Source: Tetracentron sinense
Lineage: Eukaryota; Streptophyta; Magnoliopsida; Trochodendrales; Trochodendraceae
Direction: 5' to 3'
DNA length: 64,000 bases
Assembly: GCA_015143295.1 (NCBI GenBank)
Contig: CM026557.1
Coordinates: forward strand, 42,665,965-42,729,964
Shown one piece after another: positions 11,381-25,000 of the stretch; the stretch's first letter is position 1, and every line of letters starts with the position of its first letter. The notes under the pieces are model-generated. The model was not told where the DNA came from, made no database searches, and saw nothing but the letters and a program-made list of their open reading frames with translations. The position numbers were made by a program, and so were the translations under genes.

Positions 11381-12498
11381 CAATGTTCTAAAAATCGCCA
11401 AGTTGACTCTAAACTCGACCAAGTCAACTCGGATCAATTGGATTTCTAGCCAACTCGGCTAGAAATTCGACTGTATAACTAATCGCTCGAAAACTCGCCT
11501 GATTCGGTTGAGTTGACTCGACTCGACCAAGTCAAGTGGATCAAACCGATACTTGAAATGGGCTTAATGGAAAAAGTTTATAAAAAAAAAAAATTAGCCC
11601 TAAAAAATTTAGAAAGAATGAAAGGGTTTATTATTTATTTCTTTGGATTCACTATTTAGTTTGAAGAAGAGGAAGAAGCCACGAGATTAAGTTCTTACTG
11701 GTGAGATTAGGGGACGAGGAAAAAGAAGATAGAAAAGAAGCCGGCAATACTAGGTGTTTGCCGGCGAGATTAGGTGATAGTGATACCGGTGAGAATATGT
11801 GCGGTGTTGTTGAAGTTTGGCAAGATTGGATGCTTAAACACCAAAATTTCAGTAGATTTGATTGAAATCGGACAAGAATAGATGAGAACACAGCTTCTCT
11901 ACTCGAACTTCCTTGTTGATTACGAGCTTTTTTGTTCTCTGTATAAAACCTGTGCAATGAAAGATGTCTGTACCAGGCTTCATCTTTATGTAAAAGTAAA
12001 GGTAAAGTAAAAAGTAAGTATGGTACTATGACAGACCTAAGAAATAAATATAATAATATAATATTTTCATGTTACTGTCTACTAAAAGTAGACTTAACTC
12101 AATTTATCCTGTTTCTTGAAATTTTGAATTTAATTATATTTAGCTTTTGTAATACATTATACTTTTAAAAAAAATTGTCTAATTAAGAAAATAAACTATT
12201 CTCCTCTTCCTCAAATCAATCTGATGTCAATTTTTTTTATATTCATTAAAAAACTCATATTCTAACATTAAAAAAACTCATATTCTGTCATTTATTATTC
12301 ATATATATAATATTATATTAGGTGTAGTTTTATTATTAATTTTAAATTCATACTATTACTATATATAATAAATATTAATAATATATTATATTTTTGAGTT
12401 ATTGATTTCAAGTTTTGTAGAGTTCTAGCCGAGTTATCGAGTTGACTCGACTCAACAAGGTCTCGAGTCGATCCGAGTTTTCGTGTTTTAAAACACTG
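11381..12498. mobile_element. hAT-like non-autonomous element, 1118 bp
   Basis: Exact 8-bp duplications GATTCGCT flank it (11373-11380, 12499-12506). Ends are CAATGTTCTAAAAATCGCC and, inverted, CAGTGTTTTAAAACACG. Subterminal regions are rich in 'gttgactcgactcgac' motifs. The terminus matches the element at 53725-54597 (CAGTGTTTTAAAA), suggesting one family with different subterminal motifs. It has no transposase. Confidence 0.85.
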
Positions 12499-12601
12499 GA
12501 TTCGCTTCTTAAACTTCTTCTGCTTTATGTTTCGGTTTAGGCATGTTCACTGGATTCATTTCTTAAACTTCTTCTGCTTTATGTTTCGGTTTAGTCATGT
12601 C
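12494..12601. repeat. 54-bp direct duplication across the hAT end
   Basis: 'cactggattcgcttcttaaa' and 54 bp later 'cactggattcatttcttaaa' each precede 'cttcttctgctttatgtttc'. The duplicated unit includes the last five bases of the hAT-like element and its target duplication, so it arose after that insertion. Confidence 0.75.
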
Positions 12602-12914
12602 CCATAATGTACTTCAGGTCATATTCTTCCTTCTTTGAGTTCCTCCTCAATTATGAATTGTCTAGTATTAATAACATGGGAAACAAAGTACAATCATGCA
12701 CTCTATCCTACAACTGTAGGCTATAACCTTGTCATGATTTCAACATCAGTGTATTCTTAATAAGGAATTAAGGAGTATCTAATGTTAAGAACATGGGAAG
12801 TGTAAAACTAACATTCCTAAAAACATACGTTAATAGGTTTTTAACATAGAACATAATAGCATCATATATATCAGTGAATTTTATTGTGCAAGCTTTTCCA
12901 TAAAGATGGCTAAC
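12602..12914 (-). other. start of TERT intron 8, no further feature
   Basis: This lies immediately downstream of the exon 8 donor (GAG|GTTAGC). No next exon could be recognised in this stretch or farther left. Confidence 0.5.
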
Positions 12915-13053
12915 CTCAAACATGAAACCAACATTTCCATCTGCACTTCTATCCAAGGATGGAACAGCACAGTGCTTATCCAACAACTTCAAATGCTGGC
13001 AACCATGAGCTTTGCGTATGAGATTCTTAAGCAATTTAACAAGTGAGTGATAT
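12915..13053 (-). CDS. TERT: TERT exon 8 (RNA-binding domain)
   Basis: The acceptor ccccag precedes 13053 and the donor GAG|GTTAGC follows 12915. Its first base completes a leucine codon split after exon 7. It encodes 46 residues running from [14 protein letters not shown] through [15 protein letters not shown] to GFMFE. The LVKxLKxLI and LDKHCxVPxLD strings are hallmarks of the plant TERT RNA-binding domain. The exon ends in phase 0. The next expected segment (a VxFxWAVCRxxxP-type motif) was searched for leftward and not found. Confidence 0.93.
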
Positions 13054-16000
13054 CTGGGGACCCAAAAGCAAAGAATTAATAATAATAATAATAAAAGCAA
13101 ACAAAATAACACGGAAAATAATAACACTTAGACTTGAATCAAGGAATGGAATATCTGGTGAATGTATCCCTGAGGTAAATAGGCTACCTTTCCGGGTGCG
13201 AAACAAAATGCATGGACAAGAGTAACCAAGGTGGAAAAGCCAGTGGTTGTCCTATAATGTGTACAAAAGACCCGTACTAAACAATATGGAATTATTTTTA
13301 TAAGAAGCACCACATTCTTTTATAAGAAATAATAAACAGGGATCTAGAATGTATTAATAAGATTTGTGTGGGGTTAATGATAGAATTCTATTAGAGCAAA
13401 GGAAAGTAATTTTTATTTGTGGGCATATTTTATTAAGACGTGGTGCTGTCATCGTGGAAAGCAACACATGAACCAGACATATTAATCACAACAAAAAAGA
13501 CTTCCCTAGATTTGACCCAACACTGAGGAGTATAACCATCAGCTTCCATATAGTGGATATAGATCAAACAGTCTTGAACCATGCATCCAGATATTACCTG
13601 TGCCCAAGTATGCCCAACTCGCTCACAGAAGTAAAAAACAGTCACAAGTGAACCACAACAACAACTCAATTCTAGTACCCCATTAGAGTATAATCTCATA
13701 TTCATCCATCCAGTTTCTCTGTTTCTCATCGTATCTTTTCACCCACGTATCATGTCTTTCTCTCATCACTATCCTCGTTCAAGGAGCTCATGACTTGCAA
13801 GTTTAAACGCTGCCAGCTTTCTAGAGAAGAACGAATAGAATTCTCTACATGAAGAAGAAAATAAAGGTTAAAAGATAGAAAGTTGCCTGATGTATAGTTT
13901 AAATTTCCTAGATAGACATATAATGGGTGAATGTACACTTTTAAGGCTAAGATATGCATAGAGGGTTCTGTTAGTGTTTGCCGTGGGAGAATCTCAGCAA
14001 CGGAGCAGAGGAGATTGGAGTGTTGTGTCAACTACAATAGAACGAATTCTAGAGGTGTCTCGTGTAGCCCGAGGTCTGTTATGGATCACAAAGTTCTTAA
14101 ATGATGGGTCTTTCCATCATATCATGCAATATTAGAGGGTTTAGAGCGGGAAGTGAAAAGGATAGCCCTAAAGTAACCCATCGTGGCTTTCTTATCCCTG
14201 TCAATCATCTTTAGGTCCTTTATAACGGGCTTGAGTATCTACACTACCTTACGCTCCTGGTTCCATAATTGGTTATTGCAAATAATGTCCTACACCCTCT
14301 TCGCCTCACTGGCGCCGCTAATGCCACCTATCATTTGTAAATATCTTCTTCGGTCTTGTCTTCTATCCAACAACACTTTCAATGGCTATGAAGTTGGTGG
14401 AAAATCGAGTGATCCTTGGTGCCAAGGGGCGAGGGGGGGCCAAAGTATTATTCTGTATGTATAACTTTAAAATATATATATATATATCTAAATTTTCTAT
14501 ATAGTGCCCCCCCCCAAAAAAAAAAATTGTAAATATTTCTATATGTATAATATAAAGGGATTGATTCTTTATGTGTCACTTTAACCATAGTTAAGGAGTT
14601 AATTTTTTTAAATAAAAACCAAGTTAGATGTATAAATTCTAGGGGGTGAGTCTTAACCACTAGTTAATGGGTGTTAAAAGGGACATGTGTCAAGCAGGGG
14701 AGGCGCCTGCATTCCACTAATTAGCTCACCCTGCATTTGACTACTTCACATTTCATCTCCTTTAACTGTGGTTAGGCTTAACCAACTTAAAGTTATTATT
14801 TTTTTTCTAACAACAAAGATTAAATGGATGAACCCTAAAGGTGAGTGAATCTTAACCACAGTTAATGGGTATTCAAAAGGTGGGTAGGAACCAATGAAGG
14901 TCAGCATTTCATTACATAGTAGAAATGCGCGGTAAGTAAAGCATTTTGTTTATATAATGACTATCAAAAGGGTGGGCCCATGTTTTTCTTGTTACTGTGG
15001 ACCCCTTTTTGGAATGCAACATTAATTAATTTTATCACCACGATGGACCCACTACTCTAAATCCAATTAATTTTCTTGATATATGTACTTCGGCCCCCCC
15101 AAGGAAAAATTCATGGCTCCGCCCCTACTTAGCGCATAGTAGCTCCCCATTAGTGTGCTCTCTCATAAGACTCAAACCCCAATTGTGGTTGTATATATAA
15201 TTCATTACTTTTCGGGCTTGCTCAATCACGCTCTTCACCATCTGTGTCTCTCCAAAAATTTTCAACATCAGATCAATGATGTGAGACTCACACAGTGTCT
15301 AATACAGGTGCTCCCTCATCATCATTAACTATGAGACTCACACGGTGTCTAATACAGGTTCTCCCTCATCATCATTAAAAGCTCCTCAATTTTTTTAAAT
15401 TACGACTGGTTCTCTGTGACAACCTGCACCATGTACTCTCTAATCGCCTCTATCACATCATCAATTAACTGATGAAGGTATACATTATATTTAATAAAAT
15501 TGGAGGCATCGAAAATATTTGTGAGAAATTGTTTTCCATCACACTATACGAGAAAGTTAATCAGTTATAACCTCGTCGGCCGGGTCCAACCATCACACAT
15601 AATAGTCATCTTGTATGTATCCAAATTCTTAAAAGAATCGATGAAAGTGCAGATTTCAGCAATCTCCTCATCAAGCAATGAACATGTGATCTCGTAGCGA
15701 GTACATTCCTTTATGCCTGGCTCTGTTCTCTAAATCTCATCAATCAAGGTCTAATAGTGTGGAGACGTCGCGGTATGAGCTGGAATATGATTAAATATAA
15801 AAAAACTTCTCAATCATTCTCCTTAATTTCTTTGCTACATTCCCTCCAAACCACATATCCTTCAACTTCTTCTGAGATGCGTCATTCGCCCTCTACATAT
15901 AAGGGTCTATCTCCTCAATATACTCGAACATTTAACCTTATTCAATTTCAACTTTATCACATCTAAAACATACCGATCTAATACTCCGTATGTTATGTGT

Positions 16001-19000
16001 CCTCTGTAACCCACATTTCCTCCACCCTACTCGAACCCCTACCTCACGTTGTGAACCACCAAACCCATGCTTGGAAGCCTAAAATCACTGGATGCCCTCC
16101 CTCTCCCGTGCATCCTGCCTAGAACACCTCATGGCTGCATGTCCACCAACTCCATGCCTCTCGTAGGTGGGGGTCGTAGGTGGGGGGATTCGAGCAGGAG
16201 GGGAAGGTGGGTTACAATGGTCACAAATCATATGCTAGGCATTTGATAAGTATGTTCCAAAGGTGTTAAAGTCGAAGTCAAAGAAGGGTAAAGGCAAGCA
16301 TTGAGGAGATAGACCCTTACATGTACAGGGCGAATGGGGCATCGCTAAACAAGTTGAAGGATATATGGTCTGGAGGAAATGTAACAAAGAAATTGAAAAT
16401 AATGATTAGAAAGGTTTTTATATTTAATCATATCCCAGCTCATACCGCAACATCTCCAACTATTAGATCATCATATCACTATACTGTGAATATTAATTCA
16501 TCTTAATAATGTACCTATTTCTCATCATCAAAGCTTAGCCATACACAACATGGACGTGTAAGAAGGAAGTTCTCATCTATTTTTTTGGTGTAGTTTTTTT
16601 ATTAAAAAAAAAAAAAAATTTGGTGTAGAAGTTCTCATCTATAAGTTGTTGAAGTTATTTTTTCTCTTCATTAGGGTTGTCATTTAATTCAACAATTATT
16701 CATTATCTTCAGCTTTAATTGATGTTTCTCTCTATATAAAAATCTAGAAATTTATTTTAAATTATCTAAGATACTAAAAGTTAAAACTTTTTATTAAGCT
16801 TGCATTTTAAATTAATCATATTACTTTTTTAATAAGAACTATATAAAATATCAATTTTGAATTTCTTGTATCTCTATCTCAAGCAATTTAATGTTTTATC
16901 ACCTTCTGATCCCGTGCACCACACGGGGTCTCGGCTAGTGAATTTTCTAAACAAGATTGTCATCTTATTGCATACCCAATTTAATCTTTTGCTACTTGCC
17001 GTAGCAATAATATTTTTGGTAGACATTTATTCATGCAATTGGTTGAATCATTTTATAACTGATTTTTATCAACAGCAAATCATTGTTTCAACTTTCAAGA
17101 ACTTGGTAAAAGTTCTACCCTTGAAAAAAGTTCCATAGAAATTTTGTATATTCTTCTTCTATCTATTACATTATTTTTTACCCTCCCCTAAAATAAAATT
17201 TTAAATATATAAAAAATTGTAGATTGATGCTAACCAGCACAGAAAAACTTCCATTCATAAAAACCTCATCGCCATAGTCATGCAAAACCTTGTCTTAACT
17301 ATCTATGGTCAGGTGTGTGAACACTGGTTTCCAATGGCTTTTGAATCCTTTATTTCTACCTTGGTTCATGTGTTTTCTGGCCTTTCCCTTCTTTAAAGCC
17401 TTTGACCTGCCTCAGTGTGAACACTGGTTTCCAACGGCCTTTGAATCCTTTATTTCTACCTTGGTTCATGTGTTTTCTGGCCTTTCCCTTCTTTAAAGCC
17501 TTTGACCTGCCTCAGTGTGAACACTGGTTTACAACGGCCTTTGAATCCTTTATTTCTACCTCGGTTCATGTGCTTTCTGGCCTTTCCCTTCTTTAAAGCC
17601 TTTGACCTGCCTCAGTGAGCTCCTTCTTAAGGTCAATGACCTTATTTGCACATGACTGGAACCATCTCAAGTGACTCCTCCCTTTTGTTCACCTGCTGAA
17701 GCTATTCCTTTCTATATATAAAGCCTAGGACACTTAAATACTCTACAGTGATTAAAAAAACAAATAATTACAATAATAATAATAATGAAAATGACAAAGA
17801 CCAAACTATCGTCATCCTGTATTCTAGCCAAATGCTGACACGCAGTATGCAACTCCACAAAAGGCAGAATATATTACTTTTGCACCATCCAAAATGGTAG
17901 TATAGAGTTTGAGAGTGTACTTAAGCAAAATACTCAATATATATTGTTTTACTTACAGGCATGCAGATCCAATGAGACAAGAACCTCTTCTGTGGAAGCA
18001 TGGTATTGATTGAGCACTTAGACTTACATCAGGAAAACCAAAGATTTCCCTCATAAGAAGATTTGCACCAGCAAGATTGGGCTTTAAAGTGTTTAGTATG
18101 TCTGGTGATTATTAAGGTTGTGGCAAAAGAGATACAGCCCAATAGGACTCTTTCATAAATATAAAGCTCAAACTAGATATCATCAGGGAACAAAACTCCA
18201 ATCACTTTCTCACAAAGATGTATAACACAGAAATTTCCAGTCTGCAGAAAGCTTCAAAAAAGTTATAGAGAATGTGAAAGCACGTGTTGCTTTTTAATGA
18301 TTCTATGAAGTAGGATGATAGCATTGGTATAAATAATGGTATGCGGTAGAATGAACAAAGAGTGCATCAGCTAGATACGTATGCACTAAAATCTATAGAA
18401 ATAAGGGGACAAGGATACGATTTCTGGGAAAAACGGAGGAACAGCCAGACTTATAGAACATGAATTGTCTGTTAATCAGCGCCCCTTTGGCAACTTTTTG
18501 TGGTGCTTGGAATATCAAACAACAAAAGCACTGTGGTGCCATCTGCAGATAGGCCAAATATTCAAAATCATTAACAGGAAAATATAACAAAGAAACTGTC
18601 GATGTGATATTTGCAATATCTCATACATAGAATTAACTAGGCAATCCACATCATAAGCAATAATCACAAAAAATCAATTGGAAAGACGTTGTTTCACAAG
18701 TCCCGTCAAGAATAATATATTTTTAAGAATGCAATGACAAAATTCAAACTCACCATGCATTGACTAAAGGAAATGAAGCTCAACAAAACTGTAGATGAAC
18801 ACAGAAACCCGTGATCAAAAAGAGAATTTCACAAGGGAGGCAATTATTCGTGGATTTATAGGAATCTATGTGACTTGAACATGAACATGTATGCCTGTGT
18901 GAGACACGGATAGAAAGTGTCACGGAGACGCACCAAAATAAATCCAAAATGCCAACACTTGGTATTCCAGGTTTCTCCATAAATTATGAAATGTGTTTTA

Positions 19001-22000
19001 AATTGGTCTAGACATCTAATTCATGGAATTGTGCAACATAGGCAAAGTTCTTTTGCTAAGCTGATGTTGCGTGGAAACTACATAAATGCGGTATATAATA
19101 GTTAAAGACGTTAGATACATGAGGAATTTAGATTTATTTGAATAAAAGTATCAGTGTGTGTCTAACATGAGAGTACAACATGATGACTACGACACTGCCA
19201 ACTTCGTAAAATGGAATGTCCTTTTTACATATCTAGGAATGAATCAAAGCACTCATGTTTATGAAAATTCCCAAGTTTAGTTTAGGGGAAAATACAGAAC
19301 TAAACCATAAAGAGAAATAAACCAGGAGGCCTCCGACATGAATATCATTCTTCCATGTCCCAAGGTCTGTGGCGACTCTCTTGCAGAATGGGATTTTTTT
19401 TTTTATTTTGGTCGGTAAAGTATAATTGTATTCATACTGAAAGATAAATACAAAAGCATGTTCACAAAGTACTGAACATCTGAACCAACCACAAGAATAT
19501 GACTTCCTCCCTCCCACATAGTATCCACCCCGCATGATACAATAGGCATCAGGTTCTTTGATAATACGTCTGAGGATGACCCTAAGGGGTAGAAAGATTA
19601 CCCCGCATGATACAATAGACATCAGGCTATTTGATAATACGTCTGAGGATGACCCCCACCCTAAGGGATAGAAAGATGTATATCCCAGATTGAAAAGAAG
19701 AAGAAAAAAAAGTAAGAGTTTGATGAGGGTGCACTAAGGGTAGAAAGATGTATATCCTATTCAACAGAATATCACTTTGTGGAAATTTTGCCATGTCAGA
19801 CACCCTGTCGTTCTCACATATCAGACACTTGTTGGCACTTGTATTTAACAAATCTTCATTTATGATATGTAATTTTGTTTCCAGTTATTATTCGTATACC
19901 ACTTATATTATTTTCATTTATATCAGCTTATCTACATATCCTGTTAAATTGTACACACAAATGAACTAAGTTTCTTAAAAATAACTCAGGATACTTTGTT
20001 TATATGCATACACATATACTTTTCATACATCATGTCCAGTAAAAAAATAACAAAAATCTCATACACAGTACCCACCCAACTTCATCATTCAACATTCGGA
20101 TAAAAAAGTCATCCTCCTCATACCCACCTACTCAACTTCATCATGCATATGAATATTTGTATGTGTATACTTGTTTATATGCATAAACATATACTTTGCA
20201 TAAATGAAATCTTAAGAAAATATTAAAAATCCCATCAAAGTTCAAATACATCAAATACAGCTTATCTAAATCTATCCTGTCTATATTGTACACTTACATG
20301 AACTAAGTTAAAAATAAATCTCACAATATATGTATATATATGTGTGTGTGTGTGTGTGTGTGAGGATGTGTCAGCATATAAGGATTTTTCAGGTCTGTGA
20401 ATCTGGCACTTTCAATCCATGTCCAACACTGACACACTTCTCCATGTCTACAATGCAAATCTCACATCTGATGGCAACACTGTCGGGAAGGTAGCGGGTA
20501 AAAACAATGATTCGCGTTCTAAATCATAACTAGTGGTTACAAGCTTACCAGTTCAGACTCAACCTGAAGCGTATGTCGTTTCTCGGGTTCTTGAGAAGGA
20601 AGCACCTTTTCAGGGTGATGACTGAAGCTGGTGTTAGAACTCTGTTGAAGCTTCCCAGATAAGTTTTCTTTATCATTGTGCATGGTTGTGCAACAGTTCA
20701 GCAAATTGTCTTCTTGAAGATTCAGTTTCCTGCGGTTTCTACGACGTTGCCAACTAAATGGTCTTAAATGCTTCCTAGGTATTGTTGTAGCCCCATTTGG
20801 GTCCTCTTTATCATGAACAATACCAGTGCAAACATTTAGCATTTCTGCTTCGGAGAAACTTATCTGTCTGTGCTTTCCCCGGCATTCTCTGATAAATGGT
20901 CTTAAACAACTCTTGCAATTACAACCAACACAATGGCTAACAGACCCAAAGGGACTATCAACACCCAAAGAGCTATTAAGTTGTTGTGAAGAACTTATGT
21001 TGTCTGATGCAGATTTATCTTCGTTATCAACCCGCTTCCTCTTTTCTGAGGATCCTGACAAAGAGTACCAATCAATCACCACTTCATCAAGTTATAGGTC
21101 AAACTTTATGAAGTACAATGTTCTAATCAATGCCCTAAAAGTATCACACCCACAAGGAAAGCAAAATAATGTAAACAAAACTGAATGCCAGACGACACAT
21201 AAATATTTCATTAACAGGATGTCATTGATACAATAGTAACAAATCAGATAAAGGTATCAACAATGAATCATGTGGAACAGATCAAAAGGCCCAAGAATGA
21301 TGTGCCACAATCTTGCCTGTCCGCAGTTTATACTTTATACCATAGTTATCAAGTCGTGAAGCGAAAACGAGAAGCAAAAAGAAAAAGCGAGAAGCGGGAA
21401 GCAAAGCTCAAAAAATCCTTAGGAAACGGGAAGCGAGAAATAGATATAGGTACATCATTCTCATTATATTAGGATGACCAATCATACCTTAAATTTTATT
21501 TTATATGAGACATTTATGGAGAAGTAGGTGCCTTAGAGTCTTAGGTTTCAATTCAATGATACTTGCCTGGGATATATGTCATAGGCTTTAGACTCAGGTC
21601 TATCCCATTACTTCCTAAATAGAAAATTCATAGCCCCCTTGACCACTAAATGAGAAGCGAGTGGAAGCGAGTCTGGGAAAAGAGCTTCCTGGGAAGCGAG
21701 CTTCCCACCTTGTACATAGTTTCCCAACAACTATGGTTTATACACTAACAAGAGTGGAAGGTACCATATGAGATCCTAACAAAGCGCTGTCAAGTTGCAA
21801 CAAGCTTGAGCCCAAATGAGGCTGCTTCCAATTGGAGATGTGGTTTGAACGAAGTCTAATATGGCAATGAATAACAAGGAAAGTAAGAGAAGAGCATAGT
21901 ACGTGGTATAGATTTTAGGATACAATCAAAGCACAAGTTGTCACGAGTCAGCACCTTGCTCGAGAATTCCCACTTGAAAGTTCATTTTTTTTCCTTCAAA

Positions 22001-25000
22001 AGTTAAGTTGGGATCCTGCAAACAAATGGTTTGTGGTATAGAATTTCAACCAATTCAGCTACAAGCTTGTATACATTTTGTATCAAGAAAAAAAAAATTA
22101 AATGAACCCACTCCAAGCCGATAAATAATCCCACTTCCCGCACTTTTCTTTTATAGGCAAGAATGAGAGATATATATTAAATGAAAAGTGAAACTGTAGA
22201 AAAGAAGACAATGGGGTCACAAGGGGATGAGCCCAGGGCCTTATAACACCAAAAATACCAAATAACAACAACACGGTATATAGAAAATTACAGCAAGAAG
22301 TATAAGCTCGCTACATCAAACCACTCTTGGATAAAACACCATTGTAACAGAAGTTGCCCCACCCTAAACAATGTAGCAAAAATCGCTGCATTATTGAAAA
22401 ATTCGAGAATTTTAGGTCAGCCGAAGTATTCAGCGAATTAATCGCGACTTTTTCAAAAATTCGTGAATTTTGCATTTTATTCATAAATTAGATGAATAAT
22501 TCGCAAATTTAACCGTGAGACAAGGGAGAGCTCTTTTGTAATTTTTAAAATCTAAGGGCAATAGTGTAATTTGCACGAGATTTAAATAAAGAGAGAGAAG
22601 AGAGGAACGACAGTCTCTTGTTCCCCTCTCTCGTTTAAAGAAGTGCCAAGTGAAGAAGCAGGGGCGGAACCACATGGAGCCCAGGGGGGGCTGAAATTTT
22701 GGAAAACAAATATTCCCTGTAGTGTTCATGGGGGTGTAGCCTAGCCTAGGAGAGGGGCAGAGCCGGGGAGGAGGGGGGATCTAGCCCCCCTCCCCCCCTT
22801 AAACTCTTGAAATAAAAAAATTTCTTTATAAACGGATACAAACAAAGGTGATGACCCATGAACTTGGCAGTCAAATTTTTTTCCCGGGGGCTACGCCCCC
22901 GAACCCCCATTGTTAGCCCCCCCCCCCTGCAAAGAATCCTGGCTCCGCCCCTTTTTGCAATTGTCCAAACTGAAGGAGGAGGAGCCCGCTTTGCAAGTGC
23001 AGTCTGCCCTACTTCCAAGTTCCAAACCTAAAACAGTAAGTGCCCTCTCTGCCTGTAATTTTTTAGGGTTTATTCTGAATGATGTTTTGTGCGGTATTTT
23101 TAAAACCAGTCCAGTAATTTTAAGTTTTTTACAAATTAGGGTCTGATTAGAGTCTCTTTTCCATTTCTAGGGTTTGTCAATTTTTTATTGATAATCAAGC
23201 ATCTTGTATATGTAGAAAGGAAATTACAGCAATATACAAACTGAGGAGTTTACTGAGCAGTAAACTATAGCATAAGAAAAAAGGAAGTGAGGACTAATTC
23301 TAAAAGTACAATTTTCTCCCAACAAAAGCAAGACAAAAAAGGGAAACCAAAGCACTAATCTCACTCAAGTTACTCTCCCATGTTAGTGTCCCCTTGACGG
23401 ATCAAGCACCAAAGTAAGATTTTGTCTGATAATTAGAGCATATACGAAGAAAGGGGGATTGTGAGTCCTCAAAAGACAAATTCCTCTTTTTTCAAATCAT
23501 CCAAAAGATGCCCCCTGGAAGAACCAGGGGTGAATGGGCCGGGCTGGCCCATCGGGCCAGGCCCAGCCCAAAAATGGCCCGATTTCAGCCTGTTATTAAG
23601 TCCCATAGGACTAGGGATGGGCTTAAAAACATAGGCCCATGTTTATTTGGGTCAGGCCTGGGCTTGGCTTCCTAAAGCCCGAGCCTAGCCCGGCCCTAAG
23701 CTATAATATATATATATATATATATCATCTCACTTGTTTGCTCGGACTATCCACATATACTATTGAAGATGTAGGAGATGAGTGGAGATGTTGCTACATG
23801 AAAGGTGTAGATGAAGCTGGGTGTGAGATCGGAAAGCATGCGGTGACTATAATGTAAGGTGACAAAAGCTCATAACCAGATGACATGTGCATGTGTATCT
23901 ATCCCAAATTCTCAACATCATGTGTATATATGCATGCGAAGTAAAGAGCTGGCCAACTCTGCATGGGTCATATGACTCATAAGTCATATCACACCCACTA
24001 GATTTTGAAACATGCATTTCTACTCCCAAAGATTTTGATGTCGTTGATGAATATTCAGGTCGGTAAGTTGCCAGGAACTAAATGATGAGCATGGGGCATA
24101 AAATGGGTGTGGGAGGGAGGAATCTAGGGGTGGTTATTCAACAAAATGTTCGTGAACTACTCGGGCTCGGCTCGTTAAAAGCTCAAGTGTCATTCGTTTT
24201 TGTTCATGAACTACTCGGGCTGGGCTCGTTAAAAGCTCGAGTGTCGTTCGTTTATTTAGTAAACAAGCCGAGCTTGAACACCATTTTTGAGCTCGATTAG
24301 TAAACGAGCTGAGCTTGAACACACCCCTACTCGGCTCGATTAAAACTCGGTTCGATTATATATTTAAATATATATTTTTATATATTTAAAACATACATAA
24401 TTTATTTATTTAAATACTAAAAATAAATATATTTATATATTTATTTTATTATATTGGTTAAGCATATAGAAATATGGTAGGGGTGTGGGTGTGTTGTGTG
24501 TTGGTGTGGCCACAAGTCCACACCCTTATTCGGCTCGTGAGAAACTCAGATCGTTAAGGTTAAGGGGGATGAGAAAGTGGTTGCTTTTATAAAGGCTCAT
24601 TCCCTCTACTCTTTGTGCGTAAGTGATGTGGGACTAAGTCTGTTGTGTGTTTTTTTTTTCCTTTGGTGAAGTACTGAAGTGAAGTGTTCCCACTTATGAC
24701 TTATGGGTGTTCCCACCTTTACCAGTTACCACCGTATGAGTGTTCCCACTTCCCACTATTGGTTTTTAGTCCCACATTGGTAAGAAAACTCAAATGCTTG
24801 GGAGAGTTTGACTATAAAAGTAATGGGCCAAAGACCATTGGGCCATCATTGCAAGCCAATCCAAAGAGGTTGGCATTGTTCTAAGCCTTGAGCCAACGAG
24901 CCGAGCGCAAGCTCACTAAGCTTTTCTCAGTGGCTTTTGATTTCCTTTTCTTTAACTTGGGTTGTTAAACGAGTCAAGCTAAGCTCGAGCTCGTTTATTT

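Larger units (their letters stand above)
14055..16335 (-). pseudogene. degenerate hAT (DUF659-type) transposase, split
   Basis: Read on the minus strand, 16330-15230 gives fragments of a plant hAT transposase. These are a conserved BED-downstream region ([18 protein letters not shown]), then GPGIKxxTxYE-like sequence, CDGWTR, LINFLV, DASNFIK and VQVVTENQS. The DUF659 signature (C-DGW, then INF, then VVT-N-S) is clear. After an insertion at 14423-15126, a downstream piece at about 14400-14060 resembles the later transposase region ([30 protein letters not shown]). Many stops and shifts show it is dead. It belongs to no autonomous element with visible ends. Confidence 0.75.

Noticed and set aside
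13433-13729. Minus-strand open frame near TERT exon 8
   Set aside because: It lacks TERT-like motifs, and exons 7 and 8 join perfectly without it.
17305-17596. Two overlapping leucine/phenylalanine-rich plus-strand frames
   Set aside because: They arise from the 100-bp tandem repeat and lack any start context or homology.
18780-18980. Minus-strand cysteine-rich open frame between TERT exons 5 and 6
   Set aside because: Exon 5 (ends phase 0) joins exon 6 (starts phase 0) directly, and no splice sites or conserved motifs support an extra exon.
22746-23018. Glycine- and arginine-rich minus-strand frame
   Set aside because: It reads through GC-rich transposon ends with G/C runs.
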